From: CAVXAE01 sp044225565
Lineage (GTDB): Bacteria > Pseudomonadota > Gammaproteobacteria > Steroidobacterales > Steroidobacteraceae
Length of the DNA stretch: 27,639 nt
Direction: 5' to 3'
Assembly: GCA_044225565.1 (NCBI GenBank)
Contig: JBGAIL010000048.1
Span: forward strand, 1 to 27,639
Translations under genes and position numbers: made by a program
In this document: piece by piece, positions 7,341 through 15,137 of the stretch
How positions within the stretch are numbered: position 1 is the first letter of the stretch
Layout: every line of letters starts with the position of its first letter
The notes under the pieces: generated by a model
The model's database searches: none
Told to the model about the DNA's origin: nothing
Seen by the model: the letters and a program-made list of their open reading frames with translations, nothing else

Positions 7341-9778
7341 TGGCACGCCTCGCACGTCTCGGGATTCTCGAGAGAACAGGCGACGGCGCCGCCATCATCC
7401 GCACTCGCCGCGGCACGGCCGCCAGCCCCCTGCACGGTAGTCTTCGCGATGTGCGTAGCCGGCCGCGAGCGCAGGTAATACGTCGTTTTGAGCCCCCGCT
7501 TCCATGCATGCATGTACATGCTCGACAGCTGCCCGATGTTCGGGTTGGCCATGAACAGGTTCAGCGACTGGCTCTGGTCGACATAGGCGCCGCGTTGCGC
7601 GGCCAGCTCGATGAGCGAGCGCATCGGCAGCTCCCAGGCCGTGCGATAGATGGAGCGCAACTCCTGTGGCAGCTCGCTCAACCCCTGCACGGAGCCGTCC
7701 GCGAGCTTGATCGCATCGCGCATCTCACCGGTCCACAGGCCGAGCTGCTTGAGCTCTTCCACCAGATAGCGGTTCACCTGCAGGAAGTCGCCCGACAGCG
7801 TCTCGCGTTTGAACAGGTTCGACACCTGTGGCTCGATGCACTCGTAGCAGCCGGCGATGGATGCAATGGTGGCGGTCGGCGCGATGGCGACCAGCAGGCT
7901 GTTGCGCAGCCCGTGCGTCTTGATGTCCTCGCGCAGCGCGTCCCAGCGGGCGGTGTCCTGCGGCGTCACGCCCCAGGCCTGGAACTGGAGCTCGCCCTGC
8001 GCGGCCCTCGTCTCGGGGAACGAATCGTGCGCGCCGAACTCCCGGGCCAGCAGCATCGAGGTGCGCAGTGCGTGGAAGTAGATCTCTTCGGCGATGCGCG
8101 TGGACAGTGCCGCCGCCGCCTCGCCGTCGAAAGGCATGCGCAGCCGGAAGAACACGTCCTGCAGCCCCATCACGCCGAGCCCGACCGGGCGCCAGCGCAT
8201 GTTCGACGCGCGAGCCGTATTGATCGGGTAGTAGTTCAGGTCGATCACGCGATCGAGCTGCCGCACCGCGATCTCCACGGTGTGCGCCAGCTTGTCGAAA
8301 TCGAAGCCTTCCTGCGAGACGTGTCGCGCCAGGTTGATCGAACCCAGGTTGCACACCGCCGTCTCGCCGGCGTTCGTCACCTCGAGGATCTCCGTGCAGA
8401 GATTGGAGAGGTGCACGGCGCGGCCCGGCTTCGCAGTCTGATTGCACGCGCGGTTGGACTTGTCCTTGAAGGTCATCCAGCCGTTCCCGGTCTGTGCGAG
8501 CACGCGCATCATGCGCGCATAGAGATCTCGCGCGCGGATCTGCCTCTTGGCCACGCCTCGCGCTTCCGCCTGCACGTACTCCTCATCGAACGCCTCCCCG
8601 AAGAGGTCGGGCAGCGTCGGCACGTCCTTCGGGTCGAACAGCGACCAGGGCTCGTCGGCCTCCACCCGCCGCATGAAGAGATCGGGAATCCAGTTCGCGA
8701 GATTCAGATGGTGCGTGCGCCGGCCTTCGTCGCCGGTGTTGTCGCGCAGCTCCAGGAACGATTCGATGTCCGCATGCCAGGGCTCCAGGTAGACGCAGGC
8801 CGCACCCTTCCGCCGGCCGCCCTGGTTGACTGCCCCCACCGACGAATCCAGCGTCTTGAGCCACGGCACGATGCCGTTGGAGAGCCCGTTGGTGCCGCGG
8901 ATCAGCGAGCCTTCCGCACGCACGCGATGCCAGGCGACGCCGATGCCGCCCGAGAATTTGGAGAGCTGGGCAATGTCCTTGTAGCGGTCGTAGATGGCCT
9001 CGAGCGAGTCCTCCGGCGAATCGAGCAGGAAGCAGCTGGAGAGCTGCTCATGCCGCGTGCCGGAATTGAAGAGCGTCGGCGAGCTCGCGATGTAGTCGAG
9101 CTGCGAGAGCAGCCCGTAGAGATCGAGCGCTTCCGACACCGTGGGGCTCAGCGCCACGGAGATGCGCATCCAGAAATGCTGCGGCGTCTCGAGCACGTGA
9201 CGGCGGGTCGGGTGCCGCAACAGGTACCGGTCGTACAGCGTCCGCAGGCCGAAGTAATCGATGTGGTGCGTGCGCTCGGTGACGAGCGCGTCGTTCAGCT
9301 TGCGCGCGTGGCCTTCGACGAAGCCCAGCACCCGCTCGTTGATGAGGCCCACGTCGAACCCCAGGCGGATGGACTGCGAGAAGGAGTGGATGCCGAGCCC
9401 TTGCACCTCCTTGTCGATGAAGCCGCCCAGCAACCGGCCTGCCAGCCTGGAATAGGAAGGCTCCTCGAACATGAACGACGCTGCCGTGCGGATCGAGAGT
9501 TCGTCCAGCTCGCGCGTGGTTGCGCCATCGTAGAGGCCCGCGATGGTCTTGAGCGCGACGCGCATCGGGTCCACGTCCGCAAGGCCGTCGCAGCAGCGGG
9601 TAACCGCGCGCACGATCTTGTTCACGTCGACGGGCTCGCGCTCGCCGCTGCGCTTGGTCACCGCCATCTGCGTGCGGGCAGTGGGCGGTGCAGTAAGACG
9701 GAAAGCGGGTTGTTCGGGCAGGTCCGCCGCAGTAGGCGGGCGCAGGCTGGTGGTTTCGCGCGCGAGGTCCAGAGTCAT
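7337..9778 (-). CDS. nrdA: Class Ia ribonucleotide reductase alpha subunit
   Basis: The 813-residue catalytic subunit reduces ribonucleotides to deoxyribonucleotides. An N-terminal ATP-cone (about residues 38-125, MAVTKRSGEREPVDVNKIVR) indicates dATP/ATP activity control. Catalytic features are SSCFLL (first redox Cys), NLCTEILE (Asn, radical Cys, Glu) and CNLGSINL (second redox Cys). The C-terminal tail ends CEACQ, the swinging CxxC that passes electrons from thioredoxin or glutaredoxin. ATG 9778 follows a strong GGAGGGG ribosome binding site. It heads an nrdA-nrdB unit controlled by an upstream cobalamin riboswitch and a NrdR-box-like site. Confidence 0.97.
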   Translation of the reverse strand: MTLDLARETTSLRPPTAADLPEQPAFRLTAPPTARTQMAVTKRSGEREPVDVNKIVRAVTRCCDGLADVDPMRVALKTIAGLYDGATTRELDELSIRTAASFMFEEPSYSRLAGRLLGGFIDKEVQGLGIHSFSQSIRLGFDVGLINERVLGFVEGHARKLNDALVTERTHHIDYFGLRTLYDRYLLRHPTRRHVLETPQHFWMRISVALSPTVSEALDLYGLLSQLDYIASSPTLFNSGTRHEQLSSCFLLDSPEDSLEAIYDRYKDIAQLSKFSGGIGVAWHRVRAEGSLIRGTNGLSNGIVPWLKTLDSSVGAVNQGGRRKGAACVYLEPWHADIESFLELRDNTGDEGRRTHHLNLANWIPDLFMRRVEADEPWSLFDPKDVPTLPDLFGEAFDEEYVQAEARGVAKRQIRARDLYARMMRVLAQTGNGWMTFKDKSNRACNQTAKPGRAVHLSNLCTEILEVTNAGETAVCNLGSINLARHVSQEGFDFDKLAHTVEIAVRQLDRVIDLNYYPINTARASNMRWRPVGLGVMGLQDVFFRLRMPFDGEAAAALSTRIAEEIYFHALRTSMLLAREFGAHDSFPETRAAQGELQFQAWGVTPQDTARWDALREDIKTHGLRNSLLVAIAPTATIASIAGCYECIEPQVSNLFKRETLSGDFLQVNRYLVEELKQLGLWTGEMRDAIKLADGSVQGLSELPQELRSIYRTAWELPMRSLIELAAQRGAYVDQSQSLNLFMANPNIGQLSSMYMHAWKRGLKTTYYLRSRPATHIAKTTVQGAGGRAAASADDGGAVACSLENPETCEACQ

Positions 9779-9779
9779 C

Positions 9780-9856
9780 GTTCCATCCCCTCCATGGGCC
9801 TTCGCGAACGAGGGATGGCGAAGGGAACGCAGCGCCGGATCTCCGCAGAGAGATCC
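9780..9856 (-). promoter_or_regulatory. nrdA: Expression platform: hairpin masking the nrdA ribosome binding site
   Basis: On the minus strand CCATCCC (9812-9818) can pair with GGGATGG (9783-9789), extended by GA/TC across a one-base bulge. The 3' arm overlaps the GGAGGGG Shine-Dalgarno sequence 8-9 nt ahead of the nrdA ATG, so the folded form would block initiation. A second perfect hairpin lies just upstream (7-bp arms, 9837-9843 and 9850-9856). No U-run follows either stem, which favours translational over transcriptional control. That the riboswitch gates this hairpin is inference. Confidence 0.6.
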
Positions 9857-9918
9857 GCTTCGTTCCGGCCGCTCCTACCGCGAGAGCCCGATTGCCGTGC
9901 ATCGCGCCAGGCGCGACG

Positions 9919-10129
9919 GCCGCGGCAGGTCTTCGGGCTCATGGGCGGGGGGCGTGAGCCCCGGTCTACTGGACGCCGCTTCCCGGACCCCCGAGGGTCC
10001 AGTGCTTGAAGGCGCCGGTCGTTCCCAATTACCGCTGCGGGACAGCTCCGGAATGAACGCAGCCCACCATGAGGCCGCACCGCACCGGATTCCCTATTAA
10101 GCCCACCCCTTGGGGCAGGCACCGCTGGC
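9919..10129 (-). ncRNA. Cobalamin (AdoCbl) riboswitch in the nrdA leader
   Basis: Read on the minus strand, the leader shows the conserved blocks of the B12 riboswitch in order. GGTGCC is at 10118-10123, then GGGCTTAATAGGGAATCCGG, then GCTGTCCCGCAGCGGTAA, then an AAGCACTGG block, and finally AGCCCGAAGACCTGCC, in which GACCTGCC is 9924-9931. A P1 stem closes it: GCCaGCGG starting at 10129 pairs with CCGCGGC ending at 9919, with one bulged A. The class binds cobalamin and usually switches genes off when the vitamin is plentiful. It lies directly upstream of nrdA on the same strand, not upstream of the receptor gene, so B12-independent ribonucleotide reductase is the regulated target. Confidence 0.93.
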
Positions 10130-10165
10130 GGACACAAGATATGGTGTCCGCGAGCAGCCTGTCAA
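10130..10165 (-). promoter_or_regulatory. nrdA promoter with NrdR-box-like palindrome over the -10 element
   Basis: A perfect -35 TTGACA (10160-10165) and a -10 TATCTT (10136-10141) are separated by 18 bp on the minus strand. The predicted start, about 10129, is exactly where the riboswitch P1 stem begins. The -10 sits inside ACACCATATCTTGTGT (10132-10147), flanked by GG and CC to form a 20-bp inverted repeat. This resembles the 16-bp NrdR box (ACAC...ATAT...GTGT), the operator of the ATP/dATP-sensing repressor of nrd genes. NrdR boxes usually occur in pairs; I find no convincing second copy. Confidence 0.75.
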
Positions 10166-10180
10166 TGGATCGAGGGGAAG

Positions 10181-12301
10181 TCACAGCTGAACCCGCACCC
10201 CGACGAAGGCCGACCTCGGCGCGCCGGGGTTGAGGATGGGAGAGGCGGGCGTCGCCTCGTTCAGCACGGACAGCGTCGCGACGTATTCCTCGTCCAGGAG
10301 GTTGCGCAGCTCGCCGAAGACTTCCCACTTCGCGCCGTTGAAGCCGGCGCGCAATCCCAGCAGGCCGTAAGCGCCTACGGAATAGGTGTTGCTGAAGTCG
10401 GCATAACGCTTGCCGATGAGATCGAAAGTGGGTCCCGCGAAGAAGCCGTTGACGTTCCGGTAGAGCACCTCGCCTCTCAGGCTGTATTTCGGAGCGGCCG
10501 GCAGCGCGTTGTCGCCGTAAGTCGAGTCGGAGTCGAACGAGAACTCGTTGATCGTGAGGCTCACCAGAGGCTCGATGCGATGGGCGCCCGAGCCGTCCGC
10601 CACGAAGCTGGCGCCGAGCAGCGCCTCGATGCCCGCGTGGGTGGTCTCGTCGATATTGGTCGTCAGGCTGTTGCCGGGCGCCGCCGGGTCATCGACGGAA
10701 AGGATCTCGTCGTGGATGCGGGCGTAATACGCAGCGACATCCCAATGCCACGCCCCACCCCCCTCCATCGCATGCCTGCCGCGCGCTCCCACTTCGACCA
10801 CGGTGCCGTGCATTGCGTCCAGCAATTCGTCGTTTCCGCGCAGGTCGTCCTCGAGCTCGAACGTCGTGGGCGCCTCGTAGGCACGGCTGACGCTTCCGAA
10901 GACCTGGCGATCGCCGCCCAGGGCATGGATGACACCCAGCCTCGGATTGAAGGCCGAATAGCCGCCCCTGGGGTTGCGCACCTCACCGGAGGCGGCGTTC
11001 GTCGTCTTCACGTCGCGGTCGGCATCGACGAGCTGGCCGCCGTAGACGAGCGTCCACGCGGGCGCGAACCGCCAGTGATCGACGACGAACGCTTCGAGAC
11101 TACCCGACACGTCGTGGACGTACTCGGTCAGCCCGTTCCTGCGGCCACCGTCGTTCCGGTAATTGCCACCCTCGACGGTGCCATCGCCGTAGTTGAAGCC
11201 GGCGACGATGTCGTGGGCGCCGGCCTTCAGACGGTAACGGGCCATGGCGCCGAGATCGGCGTGGTCGGTGTCGATGACGAGGCTGAACACTTCCACCGGA
11301 TCGAGAGGCCCCGGCCCGTCGAAGTCGACGAGGACGCGATCGACGATGGGATGGAAGAGCGACTGCTCCTCGTAGGAGACCCCGAAGTCCAGCGAAGCGT
11401 TCGGGCTGATCTGCCACGTCGTCTTGCTGGCCACGCGCCACGCCTCGACATCCTTTCCGTAGTCACCGCCCAGTGCGGGCATGCTGGCCTGAGCCGGGTC
11501 CGCATCCATCTGGGCACGCGTCAGCGTGCCGGGAAGCTGCACGTGGTTGTCGAGGTACGTGCCGTAGAGGCGTGTCGTCACCGAGTCGGACAGCTTCCAG
11601 CCACCGTTCACGTAGAGGCCCTTGCGGTGCTGCGAACTGTGCTCGCGATAGCCGTCCCAGTTCTTCGTTTCGAGCGTGATCAGCCCATCGAACGTGTCGG
11701 TGGCTCCTCCTGCGGAAGCACGCGCGTTGAGCTGGCCGAAACTGCCCCCGTTTGCGGACAGCTCCAGTGGAGGGCTGGTGCGCGCGGTGGGCGACGTGAA
11801 GTCGATCGCACCGCCGAGCGTGCTCGCACCGTACGTCAACGCGTTGGCGCCGTGGGCAATGACGGCGTAGCGCGCACTCAGCGGATCGATGACGCGGTTG
11901 TGATTGTTCCCATCGGCCGTCGTCACCGGCAGACCGTCCTGAAGGAGCTTCACTCCGTTCTTGTCGTAGTCGGTGGAATCCAGATTGGAGCCACGGCTGG
12001 AGATGAACAGGTCGTCCTGCCCGGCGGCGCTCTCCGCCCACAGACCGGGAACGTAGCGCAGCATGTCGGCGATGTTGGTGACGTTGCGCTGGTAGAGCTC
12101 GTCGCCGTCGAGCACCGTGACGTCGCCCGGCGTCAGCGCCTGCCACGTCTCGAGCTGCTGCCTCATCCCTTCGGCGGTGACGACGACGGTCTCGAGCTGT
12201 GACGCAGAGGAGTCGACATCGGCGGCTCCGGCCGGCGCCGCCGATGCAAGGAAACCGATCATCCATGTCGGCCGCGCCGCCGGTGTCTGCATCCACCTCA
12301 T
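10181..12301 (-). CDS. TonB-dependent outer-membrane receptor
   Basis: The 706-residue protein has a short signal-like start, then a TonB-box-like LETVVVTAEG. A plug domain follows (about residues 45-175: TVLDGDELYQRNVTNIADML, ISSRGSNL, GASTLGGAIDFTSPT). After it comes a 22-strand-type barrel with the family features GVIHALGGDRQVFGSVSRAY and GELRNLLDEEYVAT, ending in VGVRVQL. It imports a scarce ligand such as a siderophore or corrinoid using TonB energy. The ligand is not readable from the sequence. Its place directly upstream of a B12-regulated operon makes a corrinoid thinkable, but it has no riboswitch in its own leader. It diverges from regB. Confidence 0.88.
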   Translation of the reverse strand: MRWMQTPAARPTWMIGFLASAAPAGAADVDSSASQLETVVVTAEGMRQQLETWQALTPGDVTVLDGDELYQRNVTNIADMLRYVPGLWAESAAGQDDLFISSRGSNLDSTDYDKNGVKLLQDGLPVTTADGNNHNRVIDPLSARYAVIAHGANALTYGASTLGGAIDFTSPTARTSPPLELSANGGSFGQLNARASAGGATDTFDGLITLETKNWDGYREHSSQHRKGLYVNGGWKLSDSVTTRLYGTYLDNHVQLPGTLTRAQMDADPAQASMPALGGDYGKDVEAWRVASKTTWQISPNASLDFGVSYEEQSLFHPIVDRVLVDFDGPGPLDPVEVFSLVIDTDHADLGAMARYRLKAGAHDIVAGFNYGDGTVEGGNYRNDGGRRNGLTEYVHDVSGSLEAFVVDHWRFAPAWTLVYGGQLVDADRDVKTTNAASGEVRNPRGGYSAFNPRLGVIHALGGDRQVFGSVSRAYEAPTTFELEDDLRGNDELLDAMHGTVVEVGARGRHAMEGGGAWHWDVAAYYARIHDEILSVDDPAAPGNSLTTNIDETTHAGIEALLGASFVADGSGAHRIEPLVSLTINEFSFDSDSTYGDNALPAAPKYSLRGEVLYRNVNGFFAGPTFDLIGKRYADFSNTYSVGAYGLLGLRAGFNGAKWEVFGELRNLLDEEYVATLSVLNEATPASPILNPGAPRSAFVGVRVQL

Positions 12302-12473
12302 GATTCTTCGTCTTCACGGGAAAACGGCCCCCAGCGGACCGGGCGCAAAGTCTAGGGGCTGCATTGCGATCGGGCCTGCGACCGATTGTCGCAGCACGGC
12401 ACCCAGGCCAGTCCTCGCGCGCGTACCAGCCAGCTCCGCGGGCTCGGACGCCTGGCCCGATACAATAGCCGCC
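12302..12473. promoter_or_regulatory. Divergent region with extended -10 promoter of regB
   Basis: TACAAT at 12461-12466 is a good -10 element on the plus strand. It lies only 7 nt before the regB ATG at 12474, so the transcript should start at or next to the start codon (leaderless). No Shine-Dalgarno sequence is possible in that space. The minus-strand side leading to the TonB receptor contains no cobalamin-riboswitch core and no promoter I can defend. Confidence 0.5.
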
Positions 12474-13712
12474 ATGCTCAACCAGCCCCTGCTCTCGTTC
12501 CTGCGCCTGCTTTGCAGCCTGCGATGGGCCGCCATCGTGAGCCAGGCACTGACCGTTGGGCTCGTCACCGGCCCGTTGCAGGTATCTCTGAACAGCGCGT
12601 CGCTGTGGGCCGCAGTCGCAGCTCTGGCGGCATTCAACGTTTACGCGCAGTGGCGGGTGCATCGTGCGGCGGAACCGTCGCCCGCCGAGGCGTTCGCGCA
12701 CCTTCTCGTGGATATTGCGGTGCTCACCTGGCTCATTGCCGCGAGCGGCGGCATCGAGAATCCTTTCTCGTCGCTCTTTCTTCTCCCCATAGCGCTTTCG
12801 GTGCTGACGCTGCCGCCGCGCTGGATCTGGGCCACCGCAGCGGCGAGCGTCGCGGGCTACGCTGCCTCGGCACTGCTCGGTCGGCCGCTGCCGCATCTGC
12901 ACGGCGGTCTGGGGGGGACGTTCGAGCTCCACAAGATCGGCATGCTCGTCAATTTCGCGGTTTCGGCCGCCGTGGTGCTCGCGTTTTCCACCCGCGCGCT
13001 CGCAGCGCAAAGGCGCAGCGAGAGCGAGATAGCTCAGCTGCGCGAACGGTTTACGCGCAACGAAGGCATCCTGGCCCTGGCCACGCACGCGGCATCCGTG
13101 GCTCACGAGCTCAATACACCGCTCGGCTCCCTCACCCTGATGGTGGACGATCTGCTGCTCGAGGCGGAATCACCGGCGCGGCGGGAAGAATTCCTCGCGA
13201 TGAAGTCGCTTCTGCAGGTCTGCAGCGACCGGGTGCGCGAGCTCGCCGCGCCTGCCCGAGCATGCGGCTCGCCCCAGGACGCCGCGCACGTCGAGCTGGA
13301 GCAGGTGATCGAGCGTTGGCGTCTCGTGCGGCCCACCGTCGAATTGTCACGCACGGGAACGATATCCGGTTTGCGCAAGGTCGACCCAGCCGTGGGACAT
13401 CTGCTGCAAGTGCTCCTCAACAATGCGGCCGATGCCAGCGAGCGCGCGGGAGACTCCCGCGTGGACCTCGCCTTGCGCGTGGACGACGATGCTCTCCACG
13501 GAGAGATCCGGGACTACGGCACTGGATTCGGGAAAGCCGACCCGCCGTTGCCGGCGACGCTGTTCCGCACCACCAAGCCTGGCGGCCTGGGCATCGGACT
13601 CGCGTTGTCGCACGCCACGGTCGAGCGCCTCGGCGGCCGCCTCTCCATGCAGACGATGGATGGCCGGGGCGCCCTGGTGTCCTTCTACCTCCCCATGGGG
13701 AAATCTTCGTGA
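12474..13712 (+). CDS. regB: Redox-sensing histidine kinase RegB/PrrB type
   Basis: The 412-residue kinase has an N-terminal bundle of about six membrane segments (residues 10-180). The heptapeptide GGIENPF (92-98) is the quinone-binding signature of RegB sensors. The phosphorylated histidine is H211 in SVAHELNTPLGSL. The ATPase domain follows, with NNAADAS (N box), DYGTGFG (G1) and GGLGIGLALS (G2). RegB senses the ubiquinone pool or oxygen status and phosphorylates RegA. The gene overlaps regA by four bases (GTGA). The usual RegB redox cysteine region is not obviously conserved; the candidate is the Cys in LLQVCSDRV. Confidence 0.92.
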   Translation: MLNQPLLSFLRLLCSLRWAAIVSQALTVGLVTGPLQVSLNSASLWAAVAALAAFNVYAQWRVHRAAEPSPAEAFAHLLVDIAVLTWLIAASGGIENPFSSLFLLPIALSVLTLPPRWIWATAAASVAGYAASALLGRPLPHLHGGLGGTFELHKIGMLVNFAVSAAVVLAFSTRALAAQRRSESEIAQLRERFTRNEGILALATHAASVAHELNTPLGSLTLMVDDLLLEAESPARREEFLAMKSLLQVCSDRVRELAAPARACGSPQDAAHVELEQVIERWRLVRPTVELSRTGTISGLRKVDPAVGHLLQVLLNNAADASERAGDSRVDLALRVDDDALHGEIRDYGTGFGKADPPLPATLFRTTKPGGLGIGLALSHATVERLGGRLSMQTMDGRGALVSFYLPMGKSS

Positions 13713-14251
13713 AGGGACTCCTCGTCGATGACGATCCCGTGTTCCTGCGGACCTTGCAGCGCTCGCTGGCACGGCGCGACGTGATGGCGGAAGCGGCCTC
13801 GAGCGCTCCGGAAGCCCTCGAAATGGCGCGCAGGCATGCGCCCGACTTCGCGGTGCTCGACCTGCGGCTCGCCGGCGACTCCGGGCTCGATCTGATCCGG
13901 CCGCTCAGGGACGTGCGCGATGACATGCGCATCCTGCTGCTCACCGGTTACGCGAGCATCGCGACGGCCGTGGAAGCCATCAAGCGCGGAGCGGATGACT
14001 ACCTGATCAAACCCGTCACGGTCGACATGATCCTCAGGGCGCTCAGCGAATCGGCGCCCGCAGAGCCGGGACCGGATCTCGCAATGACGCCCCTCAGCCG
14101 CCTGGAGTGGGAGCACATCCAGCAGGCGCTCAAGGAGACCGGAGGGAACATCTCGGCCGCGGCTCGCCTGCTCGGCATGCACCGCCGGTCCCTGCAGCGG
14201 AAGCTGGCGAAGCGCCCGGGGCCCGAGCGCAAGGATAGCGACGGCTCCTGA
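13709..14251 (+). CDS. regA: Response regulator RegA/ActR/PrrA type with Fis-like DNA-binding domain
   Basis: The 180-residue regulator has a receiver domain (LLVDDDP, phosphoacceptor D51 in VLDLRL, LLTGYAS, conserved Lys in LIKPV). After a proline-containing linker comes a Fis-type helix-turn-helix: GGNISAAARLLGMHRRSLQR. That helix is almost invariant in RegA orthologues, which control respiration, carbon and nitrogen genes in response to redox state. It starts with GTG overlapping the regB stop codon and is translationally coupled to it. The targets cannot be seen here, but the following secreted protein has its own promoter. Confidence 0.93.
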   Translation: MKGLLVDDDPVFLRTLQRSLARRDVMAEAASSAPEALEMARRHAPDFAVLDLRLAGDSGLDLIRPLRDVRDDMRILLLTGYASIATAVEAIKRGADDYLIKPVTVDMILRALSESAPAEPGPDLAMTPLSRLEWEHIQQALKETGGNISAAARLLGMHRRSLQRKLAKRPGPERKDSDGS

Positions 14252-14275
14252 GCCGGCAAGGGCCCGACCGGTCGC

Positions 14276-14287
14276 TATACTGACGGC
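14276..14287 (+). promoter_or_regulatory. -10 element abutting the CAP-protein start (leaderless candidate)
   Basis: TATACT (14276-14281) lies 6 nt before the ATG at 14288, so transcription would begin at the start codon. There is no clear -35 element and no Shine-Dalgarno sequence in between. The element is separated from the regA stop by 24 bp, suggesting independent transcription of the downstream gene. Confidence 0.5.
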
Positions 14288-15130
14288 ATGCGTTCTCAGG
14301 CGGCTTTCCGCGGCGCCCTCTTCGTCCTGCTCTGCATGCTGGCTTCGCAGGCCGCGCACGCCGACCTGCTGGCCCAGATCAATTCAGCGCGGGCCGCAGG
14401 CTGCGGCGGACGCAAGGGCGTGGGCATCCCGGTGCGCTCCAGCCCCAAACTCGAGCAGATTGCGGAGCGCATGCAGGGTGGCGAGTCGATCCGCGATGCG
14501 ATGAGGGCCGTCGGCTATCGGCCGCTGAAGTCCACGTCCATCCGCATGTCGGGCTGGCTCACCGAAGCGTCCATCGCGCGCAACCTCGCCAAGCGCTTCT
14601 GCGGCTCGCTCATCGATCCCGACCTGCGCGAGGTCGGCATCTATCGCAAGGGGCGCGGCCTGTGGATGGTGATGGCGCAACCGCTCGTCGCGCCTGCACC
14701 GAAGGACGCGATCGCCATCAGCCGTCGCGTCCTCGAGCTCACGAATCATGCCCGGTCGGAAGGCCGCCTCTGCGGCTCGACCTACTTCGCTGCGGCCGGT
14801 CCGCTCACGCTTTCTCCTGCCCTGCACGAGGCGGCCCGCGCGCATTCACGCGACATGGCACGCCGCAACTACTTCGAGCATCGCTCGCCCGATGGGACGG
14901 AGCCGGCTGAGCGAGTCACGCGTACGGGCTACCGATGGCGCGTGGTCGGTGAGAATCTCGCCGCCGGTGTCACGACGCCGGAAGACGCAGTGAAGGGCTG
15001 GCTTGCGAGCCCTCACCATTGCTCGGCGCTCATGGATTCGCGATTCACCCAGATGGGGGTGGCGGTCGCGGCGGATCAGGGCAGCGACATGGCGGTGTAC
15101 TGGACGCAGGTGTTCGCGTTGCCGCGGTGA
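14288..15130 (+). CDS. Secreted CAP (SCP/PR1)-domain protein with a second, degenerate CAP-like repeat
   Basis: The 280-residue protein has a signal peptide (MRSQAAFRGALFVLLCMLASQAAHA, cleavage after about 25). Residues 145-278 are a recognisable bacterial CAP domain: LTLSPALHEAARAHSRDMAR, NYFEHRSPDG, VGENLAAG, WLASPHHCSALM and MGVAVA...YWTQVFA. The metal-site and active-site histidines and glutamate of CAP proteins are present. Residues 26-130 follow the same pattern in shortened form (LLAQINSARAAGC, SPKLEQIAERM, VGYRPL, REVGIYRKGRGLWMVMAQP) but without those residues, so a duplicated non-catalytic CAP-like half is likely. Bacterial CAP proteins are secreted and of uncertain function. The gene converges on the c-di-GMP protein with a 7-bp gap. 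Confidence 0.87.
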   Translation: MRSQAAFRGALFVLLCMLASQAAHADLLAQINSARAAGCGGRKGVGIPVRSSPKLEQIAERMQGGESIRDAMRAVGYRPLKSTSIRMSGWLTEASIARNLAKRFCGSLIDPDLREVGIYRKGRGLWMVMAQPLVAPAPKDAIAISRRVLELTNHARSEGRLCGSTYFAAAGPLTLSPALHEAARAHSRDMARRNYFEHRSPDGTEPAERVTRTGYRWRVVGENLAAGVTTPEDAVKGWLASPHHCSALMDSRFTQMGVAVAADQGSDMAVYWTQVFALPR

Positions 15131-15137
15131 GGTCAAC

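Noticed and set aside
4095..7355. Continuous 1,086-codon frame encoding an apparent NrdB-NhaA fusion
   Set aside because: The middle part is the antisense of the UBP zinc-finger gene, and the proper NrdB tail and stop are present one base out of frame, so this is an artefact of a single-base loss.
7451..10009. Long plus-strand open frame opposite nrdA, and similar long frames opposite other genes
   Set aside because: These are antisense shadows typical of high-GC coding DNA, with Arg/Ala/His-rich low-complexity translations and no recognisable domains.
12302..12473. Possible cobalamin riboswitch in the TonB receptor leader
   Set aside because: A GGTGCC-like string is present, but there is no GACCTGCC block, no GGGAA-CCGGTG segment and no P1 stem.
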